A stretch of DNA of 64,000 nt from Anaerolineae bacterium (GTDB taxonomy: Bacteria; Chloroflexota; Anaerolineae; Aggregatilineales; Aggregatilineaceae). The stretch lies in NCBI GenBank assembly GCA_018432315.1, contig JAHDLB010000002.1, positions 186,001-250,000 on the forward strand, given 5' to 3'. The first letter of the stretch is position 1; each line of letters starts with the position of its first letter. The notes under the pieces are model-generated. The model was not told the origin of the DNA. It saw only the letters and a list, made by a program, of their open reading frames with translations, and did not search any database. This document shows positions 1-9,782 of this stretch, one piece after another. The translations under genes were made by a program, and so were the position numbers.

Positions 1-367
1 CATCTTCGAGCCGCTGTCCGTCGAGCAGGTCGAGCAGATGGTCGATCTGCAGATGCGCGAGATCGCCAAGCGCATGGAGGAGCACGGCCTGTACATCGCC
101 ATGACCGAGGACGCGCGCGCCAAGCTGGCCCGCATCGGCTTCGACCCGCAGTTCGGGGCGCGCCCGCTGCGCCGCACGCTGCAGCGCTACGTCGAAAGCC
201 CGCTGAGCGTCCAGCTTCTGAAAGGCGAGTTCGCGCGCGGCGACCTGGTGGAGGTCTTCGTCAACGAGGACGAGGAGATCGACTTCCGCCGCGTGGAGGG
301 CGGTCACGTGCCGCCGAACATGCGCGCTGCCGTCGAAGAAGACGTCGAGCACGCCGACGCCGAATAG
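1..367 (+). CDS. Clp/Hsp100 AAA+ ATPase (ClpB/ClpC type), C-terminal part
   Basis: Only the last ~121 codons are present; the reading frame is open from base 2 and the gene starts before the window. The sequence matches the small C-terminal (D2-small) domain of Clp/Hsp100 unfoldases, with the hallmark GFDPQFGARPLRR followed by LQRYVESPLS and LLKGEF..GD. This domain packs between neighbouring subunits and stabilises the hexamer that threads proteins through its pore. Whether it is the disaggregase ClpB or the protease partner ClpC cannot be settled: 'VDLQ' looks ClpB-like and 'RYVESPLS' looks ClpC-like, and the M-domain and any ClpP-binding loop lie outside the window. The tail after residue ~90 is acidic and variable. 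The family call is firm and the paralogue is open. Confidence 0.88.
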   Translation, partial: IFEPLSVEQVEQMVDLQMREIAKRMEEHGLYIAMTEDARAKLARIGFDPQFGARPLRRTLQRYVESPLSVQLLKGEFARGDLVEVFVNEDEEIDFRRVEGGHVPPNMRAAVEEDVEHADAE

Positions 368-394
368 CCTCCCCACCGCCTGATACTGTTAACG

Positions 395-429
395 ACCAGG
401 GCCGCCGCGTGACGGCCCTGGTTTTTTTT
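395..429 (+). terminator. Intrinsic terminator of the Clp ATPase gene
   Basis: A perfect 10-bp stem (395-404 with 413-422) with an 8-base loop runs directly into a T8 tract (422-429), 27 bases after the stop codon. There is no T tract on the other side, so it serves the + strand only and protects the convergent gene that ends at 451. Confidence 0.92.
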
Positions 430-450
430 CGCGTCTGTCGCCAGAACGGG

Positions 451-3400
451 CTATTGCGGATCGAACGCGCAGGCCCCCGCCCCGACGGCACACGTCGCCA
501 GGATGTCGTCGTCGTGCCGGACCTCGAACATCGCCGCCGGATCGTCGCTGATCCAGAATTCGCGGCGAGGGGCGATCTCGCGCCAGGCGTGGCGTGTGCC
601 GCAGGCCGATGGACGCGCGATCGTCGTGTTCGTCAGCCCGGTCGTCCACACCTGGAAGCAGTCGCCGGGCGGCAGGGCGCCGGGTGGCTGGCTGCCGCCG
701 CTCCACCGGTCGGACTCGAAGACCAGCCGCTCGCCATCCGCCCCGGCCTGGATGAACGCCAGCCCGCTCACGTCCACCGGCTGGTCCGAGCGGTTGATCA
801 GGGCCAGCGTCTGGTCATCGTAGACCAGCAGCACCGCGCCGGACAGCGCATTCGCGGCGGCGGTCGGCACCGGGGTGACCGGCGCGGGTTCCACTTCAGA
901 TGCCAGCGCCAGCGCGCACGTCCCGCCGCCGAGCGGGCACGTCGCCAGCAGGTCCGTCCCCCGGCGCACCTCGAAGACCGCATCCGGATCGCCGCCAAAC
1001 CAGAACCAGCGCAGCGGCCCGACCTCGCTCCAGGCGTGGCGCAGCGCGCACGTCCCCGGCTGCAGGCCCGCGGTCGACGCCAGGCCCGATCGCCAGATCT
1101 GGAAGCAGTCGCCGGGCGGCAGGGCGTTGGGCGGCTGGCTGCCGCCGCTCCACTGGTTGGACGAAAAGCTCAGGCGGCGGCCATTCTCATCCGTCCGGGC
1201 GAAGGTCAGCCCACTCACGTCGACCGGCTGGTTCGAGCGGTTGACCAGCGCGAACGCGTCGCCGTCATAGACCAGGATCACCGGCGCTTCGTCCTCGCCA
1301 GCTTCGCCGGCTTCATCCGTGGGCGCGGGCGTTGCGGATGGCGCGGCGGTGGCCGTGGCGGTCGGCGGCGGGGTTGGCGTCCGGGATGGGGTGGCCGTGG
1401 CGGCGGGCGGCGGGGTTTCCGTCACCTCGACCGCCGGGCGCAGCGTGGCCGTGGCCGCCGGTTCGGTCGGGCTGAGCGCCGCTGCTGCCGCGCCCGCCGT
1501 CTCGCCGGGCTGCAGGCTCACCAGGCATTCGCCCGCCCCCACGACGCACGTCGCCAGGATGTCGTCCGCGCGGCGCACCTCGAACGTCGCCGCCGGGTCG
1601 TCATTGATCCAGAACCAACGCGGCGGCGCGGCTTCGCGCCAGGCGTGGCGCGTGCCACAGGCATCCGGGCGCGGCAGGCTGGTCGTCGTGATGACGGTCG
1701 TCCACACCTGGAAGCAGTCGCCGGGCGGCAGGGTGTTGGGCGGCTGGCTGCCGCCGCCCCAATCGTCGGACTCGAAGGTCAGCCGCTCGCCGCTTGCCGC
1801 CTGGATGAACGTCAACCCGCTGACGTCGATCACCTCGCCGGAGCGGTTGATCAGGGCCAGCGTCTGGGCGTCGTAGGTCAGGATCACCGGCGCGCGATCC
1901 GGGCCGGGGACCGCCGTCGCGGTGGGCGGGGCGCTGGTCGGCGGATCGGTGGGCGCGGGCGTGTCCGTCGGCGCGACCGTGGGAGACGCGGTGGGCGTGC
2001 GCGTGGCGCTGGGCGGCTGGCTCGTCGGAGCCGCCGTTGCCGGGAGCGCTGCGGGCCCGGTCGCGGTCGCCGCCAGGGCCGCCGGTTCCGTTGGCGCGGG
2101 CGTCTCGGATGGGGTCGCGGTGGGCGTGGCGGACGGTTGATCCGTGGCGGTCGGCAGATCGGTCGGGACGCCGGTTGGCTCTTCGGTGGGCGGGAGCGCC
2201 GTGGGGCTGGCCGTCGCCAGCGGCGTGATCGTCGGCGCGGGGGTGGGATAGGGCGTGGGCGAATTCACCATCGCCACCGCCTGCGCTTCCTCGTCGCACA
2301 GCGGCTCGACGCGGTACTGCTCGCGCTCCTCGCAGGTGATGTCGCGCACGTAGCGGTTGGCATACGTCCAGTCGATCAGCGTGTGCAGCGACGAGTCGAC
2401 GCGCCACACGGCCACGCGCGTATCCGCCGAGCCGGACACCACCGCGCCGCCGTCGGGACGGAAGGCCACGCTGTACACCGCCCCGCCATGGCCGACGTAA
2501 CGGCGCACCTGCTGGCCGGTCGCCAGGTCCCACAGGATCACGTCCCCGGCGCTCGTGCCGGAGATCGCCCGCGCCCCGTCCGGGCTGAAGGCCGCGCCGA
2601 ACACCGGCGCCCCGTGCGCGAAGGTGGTGCGCGGCTGGCCGGTGGCGGCGTCCCACAGGATCAGCGCGTTGTCCGCCCCGCCGGAGAGGATCGCGTCGCC
2701 GTCCGGGCTGAAGGCCGCCGTCAGGACGGTGTCCGCGTGGCCGGCGAAGCGGCGCTGCTCGTCGCCGGTCGCCACGTCCCACAGCACGAGCGACGCATCG
2801 ACCAGCCCGGCCAGCACGCCCTGCCCGTCGCGGCTGAACGTCACCGCCCGCACCGACCCCGCCCCGGTGTCGATGCGCCGGACGATTTCGCCGGTCGCCA
2901 CGTCCCAGATCAACACGGCGCCGTCGTCCCCACCGGAGGCCGCGTACTGCCCATCCGGGCTGAAGGCCACCGCCCGCACCCGGTCCGCGTGGCCCTCGAA
3001 GCGGCGGACGATCACGCCCGTCGCGACGTCCCACAGGATCAGCGTCGCGTCATACGAGCCGGAGAGCACCATCCCGCCGTCCGGGCTGAAGGCCACCGCC
3101 CGCACCCAGTCCTGGTGGCCCTCCAACTGGCGCAGCAGCGCGCCGGTTTCCAGGTCCCACACGATCAGCGTGCCGTCGCCGGAGGCGCTCACCGCCGCCC
3201 GGCCATCGGGGCTTGTCGCGACCGCGTACACGGTGTCGGCGTGCCCGCTCAGGCGGCGCATCTCGGAGCCGCGATGCAGCTCCCACAGGCGCAGCGTCAT
3301 GTCCGCCGAGCCGGAGAGCACGTCGCGGCCATCGGGGCTGAAGGCGGCGCTGGTCACGGCGTCGGTATGGCCCAGCAGGCGCAGCGCCTCCGCCCCGCGC

Positions 3401-6400
3401 TCGATGTTCCACAGGCGCACGCTGCCATCACGCGAAGCACTGAGCGCCTGGGCGCCGTCCGCGCTGAAGGCGACGCTCGTCACACCGTCGGTGTGGCCCT
3501 CGAAACGCCGGACCTCCAGGCCGGACTCCAGGTCCCACAGGCGCAGCGTGCCGTCCTGGGCGCCGGAGAGGGCGCGGGTCCCGTCCGGGCTGAAGGCGGC
3601 GCTCAGCACGGCGTCGGTGTGGCCCGCCAGCGTCAGCAGTTCCGCGCCGGATTCGAGGTTCCACAGGCGCAGGGTGCCGTCCTGCGCGCCAGAGAGGGCG
3701 CGGGTCCCGTCAGGGCTGAAGGCGGCGCTCAGCACGGCGTCGGTATGGCCCGCCAGCGCCAGCAGTTCGTCGCCGGACTCCAGGTCCCACAGGCGCAGCG
3801 TGCCGTCCCGCGAGGCGGAGAGCGCGCGCCTACCGTCCGGGCTGACGGCGACGCCGGTCACCGCGTCGGTGTGCCCCGCCAGCCGGGCCAGGACGTCGCC
3901 GGTTTCCAGGTCCCACACGATCAGCGTGCCATCCCGCGAGGCGGACACGACCGTCGCGCCGTCCGGCGCGAACTGGACGCCGGTCACCGCGTCGGTGTGG
4001 CCTTCCAGCCGGCCCACCATCTGCCGGGTCTCGACGTTCCACACGATCACGGCCCCATCCGCGCCCGCCGAGGCGGCGCGCCGGCCATCGGGGCTGAACG
4101 CCACCTGGAACACCGCGCCGCTGTGGCCCTCGAACCGGGCGTGCGTCCCCGGCGCGTCGGCCACGTTGAACAGGGCGCGGGCGGCCTGCTCGGGCGGGGC
4201 TTCCTGCTCGGCGGCCTGCAAGGCCAGCAGGATCGCCAGGTCGGTGTCGCGGTTGGTCAGCGCCAATTCGGCGCTGGCGGCCAGCAGCAGGCTCGAATTC
4301 AGCCGCGCGATGCCCGCCTGCTGCTCGGCGATCCCGGCCTGCGTCTGGGCGATTGCCACCTGAGTCTCGGCCAGGTCCTTGTTGAACTCCGAGGTTGCCA
4401 GCGCGTCCTGGCGCTCGGCGCTCTGGCTGAAGGCGAACAGCGACAGCCCCACCGCGCCCACCAGGAACACCACCAGCGTCGCGACCAGCATCCGCAGCCG
4501 GTTGGCCGCGCGCCGCTCGGACGCAATCGACCGGCGCTCCAGGGTGATCGAGCGCTGTTCCAGCTCGATCTCGCGGCGCAGCCGTTCCTGCTCGGCCTGG
4601 GTGCGAGCCTCCTGCTCGGCCATGCTGGCGACGAGGTAATCCCATTCCTCCTGGGCGAATTCGAGATCGGTGGCCGCGATCCACTCCTCGTACTGGGCGA
4701 GGCGCGACCCCGTCACCAGGAAGCCGGGGTCCTTGCCCGCGTTGATCCACTCCGCCGCCGCGACCATCAGCCGCCGGTGGAGCCGCAGGTCTTCGCGGCT
4801 GGTGTCGAGCCAGTCGCGCAGCCGCTGCCACTCGCGGATCAGCGCCTCGTGCGCCACCTCGACGGTCGGGCCGTGCGTCACCGGGTCGCGGTCGAAGGTC
4901 AGCAGGCGGTACTGGCTGAAGACCTGCATCACGGCGTCCATCGCCGGGCCGGCCACGGCCAGCGATTCCAGCTCGGCCAGCCGGACGCGCCGCCGGGTGT
5001 CTTCGGTGCCCTCGCCGGGCGTCACCAGCCGCAGGAACAACTGGCGCGTCGCCTCCTGGCGCGTCTCGTCCATCTCCGCGTAGAGTTCCTCGGCGCGGCG
5101 GGCCAGCGCGCCGGATACGCCGCCCACCGCCCGGTAGGCGTTCAACGTCAGGGCGCGGCCCTCGCGGCGCTCGAACAGCTCGGTGAGCGTGTATTGCAGC
5201 AGCGGCAGCGCGCCCGGCTGCTCGCTCACGTCGGCGATGATCGCAGCGACGAGGTCGGTGCCCAGCACCAGCCCGGCCCGCTCCGCCGGGTTGACGATCG
5301 CCTGCTCCAGCTCGTCCGGCGACAGCGGCAGCACGATCTCGGTGCGCTCGCGCATCACGCGGCCAAACTCGGCGTAGCGCAGCGGGCGGTCGTAGAAATC
5401 GGCGCGCAGCGTGACGATCACGCGCAGGCGGCTGTGCGGATCGCCGAGGGCGACCATCAGGCTGTCGAGGAAGTGGAACCGGGCCGATTCGTCCTCGACC
5501 AGCGTGAACAACTCCTCGAACTGGTCGATGACCAGCACCAGCTCGACGCCGGGCCGGTCCGGCAGGATGCGCTTGACGGCGCGCATCAGACCGCGCTCGT
5601 CCTGCCGGAGCTGGCTGAGCAGTTCCGGGATCGGCGTATCCGTCGCGCGCAGCAGCGCGGACTCGAGTTCTTCCAGCGGGTAGGCGCTGGGCAGCATCTC
5701 GATCACCACCCAGCTCTCGGACCCCGGCAGGGCGCCCTTGCGCAGCGCCGGGATGACGCCCGCCTTCACCACGCTCGATTTGCCGCTGCCGCTGGGGCCG
5801 ACCACCGCCAGAAACCGCGCCATCGCGTCCGGCTCGCCCAGGCGCCGGACCAGTTGGTCGATGAGCGCGTCGCGGCCAAAGAAGTTGTCGGCGTCTTCTT
5901 CCTGGAAGGCGCGCAGACCCTTGTACGGGTTGCGCAGCGGCTGGGCCGTTTCTTCGGGCGCGGGCAGCGTTTCGGCTTCCGGCTCCACCACCGGCGGCGC
6001 GGCGGGCGGCGCGACGACCTGCCGGGCCTCAGCCGCCGGGAAGTCCGCGGCGGGCGGCAGCGTGTCCTGGTTATCTTTGGCGTGCTGGCGCAGGAATTCG
6101 TGCATCTCATAGCGCCCGTCCGAGGTGCGCCGCAGCAGCGACTTGTCGACCAGGTCGAGCAGCGTGGGCAGCGAGACGTTCGCCACGCGGCGGGCCGTCT
6201 CGTGGCGGAAGCCGCCGGGCAGCGCCGAGAGTCGCTTGAGCACCTCCTGCTCGCTGGCAGAGAGCATGTTCCACGACTGGTCGAAGACGGCGCGCAGGCT
6301 GCGGTGCCGCTCGGGGACGTCCTGCAGCGAGGTCACCAGGAAGTCGAGGTTGCTCTCGATCTCGCTGACGATTTCGCCCGGCGCGAGCATCTGCACCCAG

Positions 6401-7605
6401 GCGGCGGCCAGCTCGATGCCCAGCGGCATCCCTTCCACCAGCTCGATGATGCGGTGGACGGCGGGGCGCGTCGTCTCGTCGAGCACGAATTCGGGCCGCA
6501 CGCGCCGCGCGCTCTGCACGAACAACTGGGTGGCGCTGTCCAGCGAGCCGTCGCCGGGCGCGGCCTGCATCCCGTCGATCTTGAACAGCCATTCGCCTTG
6601 CAGATTCAGGCGCTGGCGCGAGGTAACCAGCAGCTTCACGTTGGGCGCGTGGGCGAGAATGTCCGCCAGGACGCCCGCCGCGTCGAGCACGTGCTCGAAG
6701 TTGTCCATCACCAGCAGCAACCGCTTGTCGCGCAGGTGCTCCAGAAGCTGGGCGCGCTGGTCCTGCGTGCCGTAGACCGGCGGCTTCAGCGCGTCGAAAA
6801 TGGCCGGGATCAGCAGGTCCGGCGCGCTGACCGAGGCCAGTTGGACGGCGTAGACCCCGTGCTCGAACAGGTCGATCTGCTCGGCGGCGACTTGCAGCGC
6901 GAGGCGCGTCTTGCCGATGCCGCCCGGCCCGACCAGCGTCAGCAGGCGGCAGTCCGGATCGGCCAGCAGGTCGGCGATGCGGGCGCGCTCGTCCTCGCGG
7001 CCCACGAACGGGGTCGGCTGGGGCGGCAGGTTGTGCGCGCGCGAGGTCAGCGAGCGCAGCGGCGGGAATTCCTTGATCGGCAGGTCCGGGTGCGTCAGCG
7101 CGTAGATGCGCTGGGGATTGTGCAGGTCTTTGAGCAGGTGCACGCCCAGGTCCTGCAAAGTGGCCTGGGGGGGCAGCGTGTACAGGTTGACCACCGCCGG
7201 GGTCAGCAGGATCTGCCCGCCCCAGCCGGCGTCCATCACGCGCGCCGTCCGGTTGAGGACCGGGCCGAAGTATTCCTCCTTCTGGCCGATGGTCTCGCCC
7301 TCGAAGACGCGGCGCTCGGCCTGCCCGGCGTGCAGCGCCAGCCGGATGCGCAGCGCGGGGACCGGTCCCCAGTCCTCGGTGGCGAACTGGCGCTGGATGG
7401 CGATGGCGCACTCCAGCGGCTGGCCGTCGTCCTCGAACACGGCGGAGATGCCGTCGCCCCGGTGGCGGAGAATGCGCCCGCCGTACTGGCCGATCACGCT
7501 CTGCAAGATGGCGTCGTGCCGCGAAACGGCCTGACCCATCGCGTCCTGAAATTCTTCCCAAAGCCGGGTGGATCCTTCGATGTCGTTGAACAAGAAAACC
7601 GGCAT
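451..7605 (-). CDS. Giant class III cyclase - NB-ARC - nSTAND - TM - 14xWD40 protein
   Basis: 2384 residues. Order: class III nucleotidyl cyclase domain (1-165; metal Asp in [13 protein letters not shown] and in HRGDG, and N-x3-R in LNRTAR); NB-ARC ATPase (Walker [10 protein letters not shown] near 225, [16 protein letters not shown]) with a winged-helix tail; a second nSTAND1-type ATPase (GPSGSGKSS near 600, [12 protein letters not shown]); a coiled coil; one membrane helix (~1034-1058) preceded by Arg-rich sequence, so the N-terminus should be cytosolic; fourteen WD40 repeats, enough for two seven-bladed propellers; a Pro/Thr linker; three copies of a ~120-residue Cys-containing domain. The Lys that selects the purine in many cyclases is Arg here, so activity and product are uncertain. 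I chose M18 of the longer frame because GGGGGCAGG lies just before it and the protein then starts as this cyclase family usually does ([12 protein letters not shown]). It probably converts an external or propeller-bound signal into ATP-driven assembly and cyclic nucleotide output, but that is inference. Confidence 0.85.
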   Translation of the reverse strand: MPVFLFNDIEGSTRLWEEFQDAMGQAVSRHDAILQSVIGQYGGRILRHRGDGISAVFEDDGQPLECAIAIQRQFATEDWGPVPALRIRLALHAGQAERRVFEGETIGQKEEYFGPVLNRTARVMDAGWGGQILLTPAVVNLYTLPPQATLQDLGVHLLKDLHNPQRIYALTHPDLPIKEFPPLRSLTSRAHNLPPQPTPFVGREDERARIADLLADPDCRLLTLVGPGGIGKTRLALQVAAEQIDLFEHGVYAVQLASVSAPDLLIPAIFDALKPPVYGTQDQRAQLLEHLRDKRLLLVMDNFEHVLDAAGVLADILAHAPNVKLLVTSRQRLNLQGEWLFKIDGMQAAPGDGSLDSATQLFVQSARRVRPEFVLDETTRPAVHRIIELVEGMPLGIELAAAWVQMLAPGEIVSEIESNLDFLVTSLQDVPERHRSLRAVFDQSWNMLSASEQEVLKRLSALPGGFRHETARRVANVSLPTLLDLVDKSLLRRTSDGRYEMHEFLRQHAKDNQDTLPPAADFPAAEARQVVAPPAAPPVVEPEAETLPAPEETAQPLRNPYKGLRAFQEEDADNFFGRDALIDQLVRRLGEPDAMARFLAVVGPSGSGKSSVVKAGVIPALRKGALPGSESWVVIEMLPSAYPLEELESALLRATDTPIPELLSQLRQDERGLMRAVKRILPDRPGVELVLVIDQFEELFTLVEDESARFHFLDSLMVALGDPHSRLRVIVTLRADFYDRPLRYAEFGRVMRERTEIVLPLSPDELEQAIVNPAERAGLVLGTDLVAAIIADVSEQPGALPLLQYTLTELFERREGRALTLNAYRAVGGVSGALARRAEELYAEMDETRQEATRQLFLRLVTPGEGTEDTRRRVRLAELESLAVAGPAMDAVMQVFSQYRLLTFDRDPVTHGPTVEVAHEALIREWQRLRDWLDTSREDLRLHRRLMVAAAEWINAGKDPGFLVTGSRLAQYEEWIAATDLEFAQEEWDYLVASMAEQEARTQAEQERLRREIELEQRSITLERRSIASERRAANRLRMLVATLVVFLVGAVGLSLFAFSQSAERQDALATSEFNKDLAETQVAIAQTQAGIAEQQAGIARLNSSLLLAASAELALTNRDTDLAILLALQAAEQEAPPEQAARALFNVADAPGTHARFEGHSGAVFQVAFSPDGRRAASAGADGAVIVWNVETRQMVGRLEGHTDAVTGVQFAPDGATVVSASRDGTLIVWDLETGDVLARLAGHTDAVTGVAVSPDGRRALSASRDGTLRLWDLESGDELLALAGHTDAVLSAAFSPDGTRALSGAQDGTLRLWNLESGAELLTLAGHTDAVLSAAFSPDGTRALSGAQDGTLRLWDLESGLEVRRFEGHTDGVTSVAFSADGAQALSASRDGSVRLWNIERGAEALRLLGHTDAVTSAAFSPDGRDVLSGSADMTLRLWELHRGSEMRRLSGHADTVYAVATSPDGRAAVSASGDGTLIVWDLETGALLRQLEGHQDWVRAVAFSPDGGMVLSGSYDATLILWDVATGVIVRRFEGHADRVRAVAFSPDGQYAASGGDDGAVLIWDVATGEIVRRIDTGAGSVRAVTFSRDGQGVLAGLVDASLVLWDVATGDEQRRFAGHADTVLTAAFSPDGDAILSGGADNALILWDAATGQPRTTFAHGAPVFGAAFSPDGARAISGTSAGDVILWDLATGQQVRRYVGHGGAVYSVAFRPDGGAVVSGSADTRVAVWRVDSSLHTLIDWTYANRYVRDITCEEREQYRVEPLCDEEAQAVAMVNSPTPYPTPAPTITPLATASPTALPPTEEPTGVPTDLPTATDQPSATPTATPSETPAPTEPAALAATATGPAALPATAAPTSQPPSATRTPTASPTVAPTDTPAPTDPPTSAPPTATAVPGPDRAPVILTYDAQTLALINRSGEVIDVSGLTFIQAASGERLTFESDDWGGGSQPPNTLPPGDCFQVWTTVITTTSLPRPDACGTRHAWREAAPPRWFWINDDPAATFEVRRADDILATCVVGAGECLVSLQPGETAGAAAAALSPTEPAATATLRPAVEVTETPPPAATATPSRTPTPPPTATATAAPSATPAPTDEAGEAGEDEAPVILVYDGDAFALVNRSNQPVDVSGLTFARTDENGRRLSFSSNQWSGGSQPPNALPPGDCFQIWRSGLASTAGLQPGTCALRHAWSEVGPLRWFWFGGDPDAVFEVRRGTDLLATCPLGGGTCALALASEVEPAPVTPVPTAAANALSGAVLLVYDDQTLALINRSDQPVDVSGLAFIQAGADGERLVFESDRWSGGSQPPGALPPGDCFQVWTTGLTNTTIARPSACGTRHAWREIAPRREFWISDDPAAMFEVRHDDDILATCAVGAGACAFDPQ

Positions 7606-8184
7606 AGCGCCTGCCCCCGCGTGTTGGTGCGCACAAAAGCCAACCAAACAATTCACATATTATCATGACACATATCAAAAATTCCAAGAAATGGACGCGG
7701 GGATTTTTCCGGGGCGGGGCGGCGGCGCGGCGGTTCGCGCAAAACTGGACATTCATCAAAAAAATGTGATATAGTTGGTGTGCACTCGCCTGTCGTGCGG
7801 CACGTTCCCCGCACGAACACACCGGCCAACGATCGGGGTGAGCCAGAGGCGAGGCATGAGCAACCGCGCTCCCCAGCGACACTGACCTACACAACTTTAC
7901 GCCAAAACGGTCGCGCAGAGCTGAGATGTCATTTGGGGGCTGGTGGAGGCGGCACGGCGTTCTTTCCTTTTCTGTATCGCTGGTGGCTGGTGCAGTGCCC
8001 CGTGTGGTGCGGCGCCAGCCGGACAAGCACCTTTCGTTCCAGCCTGCATCGATTTCGATCGGCATCTCAGCTTCTAGGCTCGTGGCAATGCTACCTCGCC
8101 CGTTTTGGCCTGGTAAGAAGAATACTAACTATATAATAGTTTGAGTCTTATTCCAGTGGAACGGCATAGAAACGGAGGCTTAGT
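7606..8184. other. 579-base intergenic region between divergent genes
   Basis: No convincing gene. The part next to the giant cyclase is AT-rich. A sigma-70-like promoter (7746-7775) points right. Downstream of it are a hairpin (8-bp stem 7793-7800/7809-7816), a GC-rich stretch with further self-complementary segments around 7980-8030, and a second -10-like TATAAT at 8132-8137, about 47 bases before the next start codon. The region is either a ~400-base leader of the radical SAM gene or a separate non-coding RNA. I could not match it to a known riboswitch class. Confidence 0.5.
7746..7775 (+). promoter_or_regulatory. Sigma-70-like promoter upstream of the radical SAM gene
   Basis: TGGACA (7746-7751), an 18-base spacer and TATAGT (7770-7775). 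Predicted transcription start is near 7782, about 400 bases before the next start codon. Confidence 0.6.
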
Positions 8185-9528
8185 ATGCAGCAGAGTAGTT
8201 ACACGTACCAGCCGATCACCCGGCACAACGTCGAGTCCTTGCCCCAGTTTCAGGCTCTGCGACCTGAGCTGCGGCAGAGCATCAAGGTGGTTTCGAGCGT
8301 CTTCCCCTTCCGGACGAACCGCTACGTGGTCGATCACCTGATCGACTGGCATCGCGTCCCCGACGACCCGATGTACCAGTTGACGTTTCCCCAGCGGGGG
8401 ATGCTCTCGGACGCGGACTACAATACCATCCTGGCCCTGATGCGCAGCGACGCCCCGCGCGCCGAGCTGAAAGCGGCGGTCAACGCGATCCGGCTGCGAC
8501 ACAATCCCCACCCTGCCGGGCAGATGACCTACAACGTGCCCAAGCTCAACGGCCAGCCGCTGCCGGGGTTGCAGCACAAATATGCCGAAACGGTCCTGTT
8601 CTTCCCCAGCCGGGGGCAGACCTGCCACGCCTACTGCTCGTACTGCTTCCGCTGGGCGCAGTTCATCGGCGAGCAGGACCTGAAATTCGCCGCGCGCGAG
8701 GCCGATGGCCTGGTCGCCTACCTGCGCCAGCACCCGGAGGTGTCCGACGTGCTGTTCACCGGCGGCGACCCGGCGATCATGACCACGCGCGCCATGCGCG
8801 AATACATCGAGCCGCTGCTCTCGCCGGACCTGGAGCACGTCCAGACGATCCGCATCGGCACCAAGGCGGTCGCCTACTGGCCGCAGCGCTTCGTGACCGA
8901 CGACGACGCCGACGACCTGCTGCGCCTGTTCGAGGAGATCATCCAGGCTGGGCGCCACGTCGCGATCATGGGCCACTACAGCCACACGCGCGAGATCTCG
9001 ACCGTGATCGCGCAAGAGGCGATCCGGCGGCTGCGCGACGTCGGCTGCGAGATCCGGATGCAGGCGCCGATCATCCGCCACGTCAACGACAGCGCCCAGG
9101 TGTGGGCCAACCTGTGGCGGAACGGCGTCCGGCTGGGCATGGTCCCGTACTACATGTTCGTCAGCCGCGACACCGGCCCGAAGAACTACTTCGAGGTAAC
9201 GCTGGCCGACTCGCTGCGGATCTTCCGCAAAGCCTACAGCCAGGTATCGGGCCTGGGGCGCACCGTGCGCGGCCCGGTGATGTCGGCCACGCCCGGCAAA
9301 GTGCTGGTCAACGGCATGACCCACGTCGAGGGCGAGCCGGTCTTCGTGCTCAGCTTCTTGCAGGGGCGCAATCCGGAATGGGTCGGGCGCCCGTTCTTCG
9401 CCAAGTACGACCCGGCGGCCACGTGGCTGTTCGACCTGGAACCGGCGTTTGGCGCGGCGGAGTTCTTCTTCGATCCGGACGCGGAATATACCAAAGTGAC
9501 GAGCCGGAAAGACGTCGTGATCACCTGA
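8185..9528 (+). CDS. KamA-like radical SAM enzyme (lysine 2,3-aminomutase family)
   Basis: 447 residues. The radical SAM cluster motif C-x3-C-x2-C (C147, C151, C154 in TCHAYCSYCF) should hold the [4Fe-4S] centre that cleaves S-adenosylmethionine, and GGDPAIM is the usual SAM-binding glycine loop. The family moves an amino group between neighbouring carbons using PLP, and the Lys of ATPGK is the candidate PLP lysine. In clostridial lysine 2,3-aminomutase an Asp seven residues before that Lys binds substrate; here that place is not Asp, and the other substrate Asp region (YYMFVSRDTG) also differs. I therefore would not assume lysine as substrate. The start codon has GGAGG at 8174-8178, six bases upstream, and the gene stands alone between its own promoter region and terminator. 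Confidence 0.82.
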   Translation: MQQSSYTYQPITRHNVESLPQFQALRPELRQSIKVVSSVFPFRTNRYVVDHLIDWHRVPDDPMYQLTFPQRGMLSDADYNTILALMRSDAPRAELKAAVNAIRLRHNPHPAGQMTYNVPKLNGQPLPGLQHKYAETVLFFPSRGQTCHAYCSYCFRWAQFIGEQDLKFAAREADGLVAYLRQHPEVSDVLFTGGDPAIMTTRAMREYIEPLLSPDLEHVQTIRIGTKAVAYWPQRFVTDDDADDLLRLFEEIIQAGRHVAIMGHYSHTREISTVIAQEAIRRLRDVGCEIRMQAPIIRHVNDSAQVWANLWRNGVRLGMVPYYMFVSRDTGPKNYFEVTLADSLRIFRKAYSQVSGLGRTVRGPVMSATPGKVLVNGMTHVEGEPVFVLSFLQGRNPEWVGRPFFAKYDPAATWLFDLEPAFGAAEFFFDPDAEYTKVTSRKDVVIT

Positions 9529-9540
9529 CAGTGACTGCCC

Positions 9541-9575
9541 CATGCAGCCGATTTTCCCCGGCTGCATGTTTTTTT
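9541..9575 (+). terminator. Intrinsic terminator of the radical SAM gene
   Basis: A 9-bp perfect stem (9541-9549 with 9560-9568), 10-base loop and T7 tract (9569-9575), 12 bases after the stop codon. Confidence 0.92.
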
Positions 9576-9714
9576 GCCCCGTATTGTGAAGTTTATCACA
9601 AAAAGACCGGACAGATGGCACCGCCGCCGGGCGCCGATCGGGAGTACGATCGTGCCGTTATATTTACGAGTAGGGTCACCCTCCGGTCGGCTTGCGCGCC
9701 CGATCGCTGACCCG

Positions 9715-9756
9715 AAAACGGGCAGCCGCCGACCATCTCCGGTCAGGGGCTGCCCG
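9715..9756 (-). terminator. Intrinsic terminator of the LysM/M23 gene
   Basis: A 9-bp stem (9719-9727 with 9748-9756) with an inner 4-bp stem. It is followed on the minus strand by T4 (9715-9718) and lies 27 bases after the stop of the minus-strand gene. The T tract is short. Confidence 0.7.
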
Positions 9757-9782
9757 CTCTCTTTTGTGCCCAAAGGCGCGGC

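Noticed and set aside
409-7668. 2419-residue open frame on the + strand opposite the giant cyclase gene
   Set aside because: It is Arg/Gly/Ala-rich and has no recognisable motif; long antisense frames are expected in GC-rich genes. The minus-strand product has clear domains.
7782-8184. Lysine or cobalamin riboswitch upstream of the radical SAM gene
   Set aside because: I could not find the conserved cores of these classes; only generic hairpins are present.
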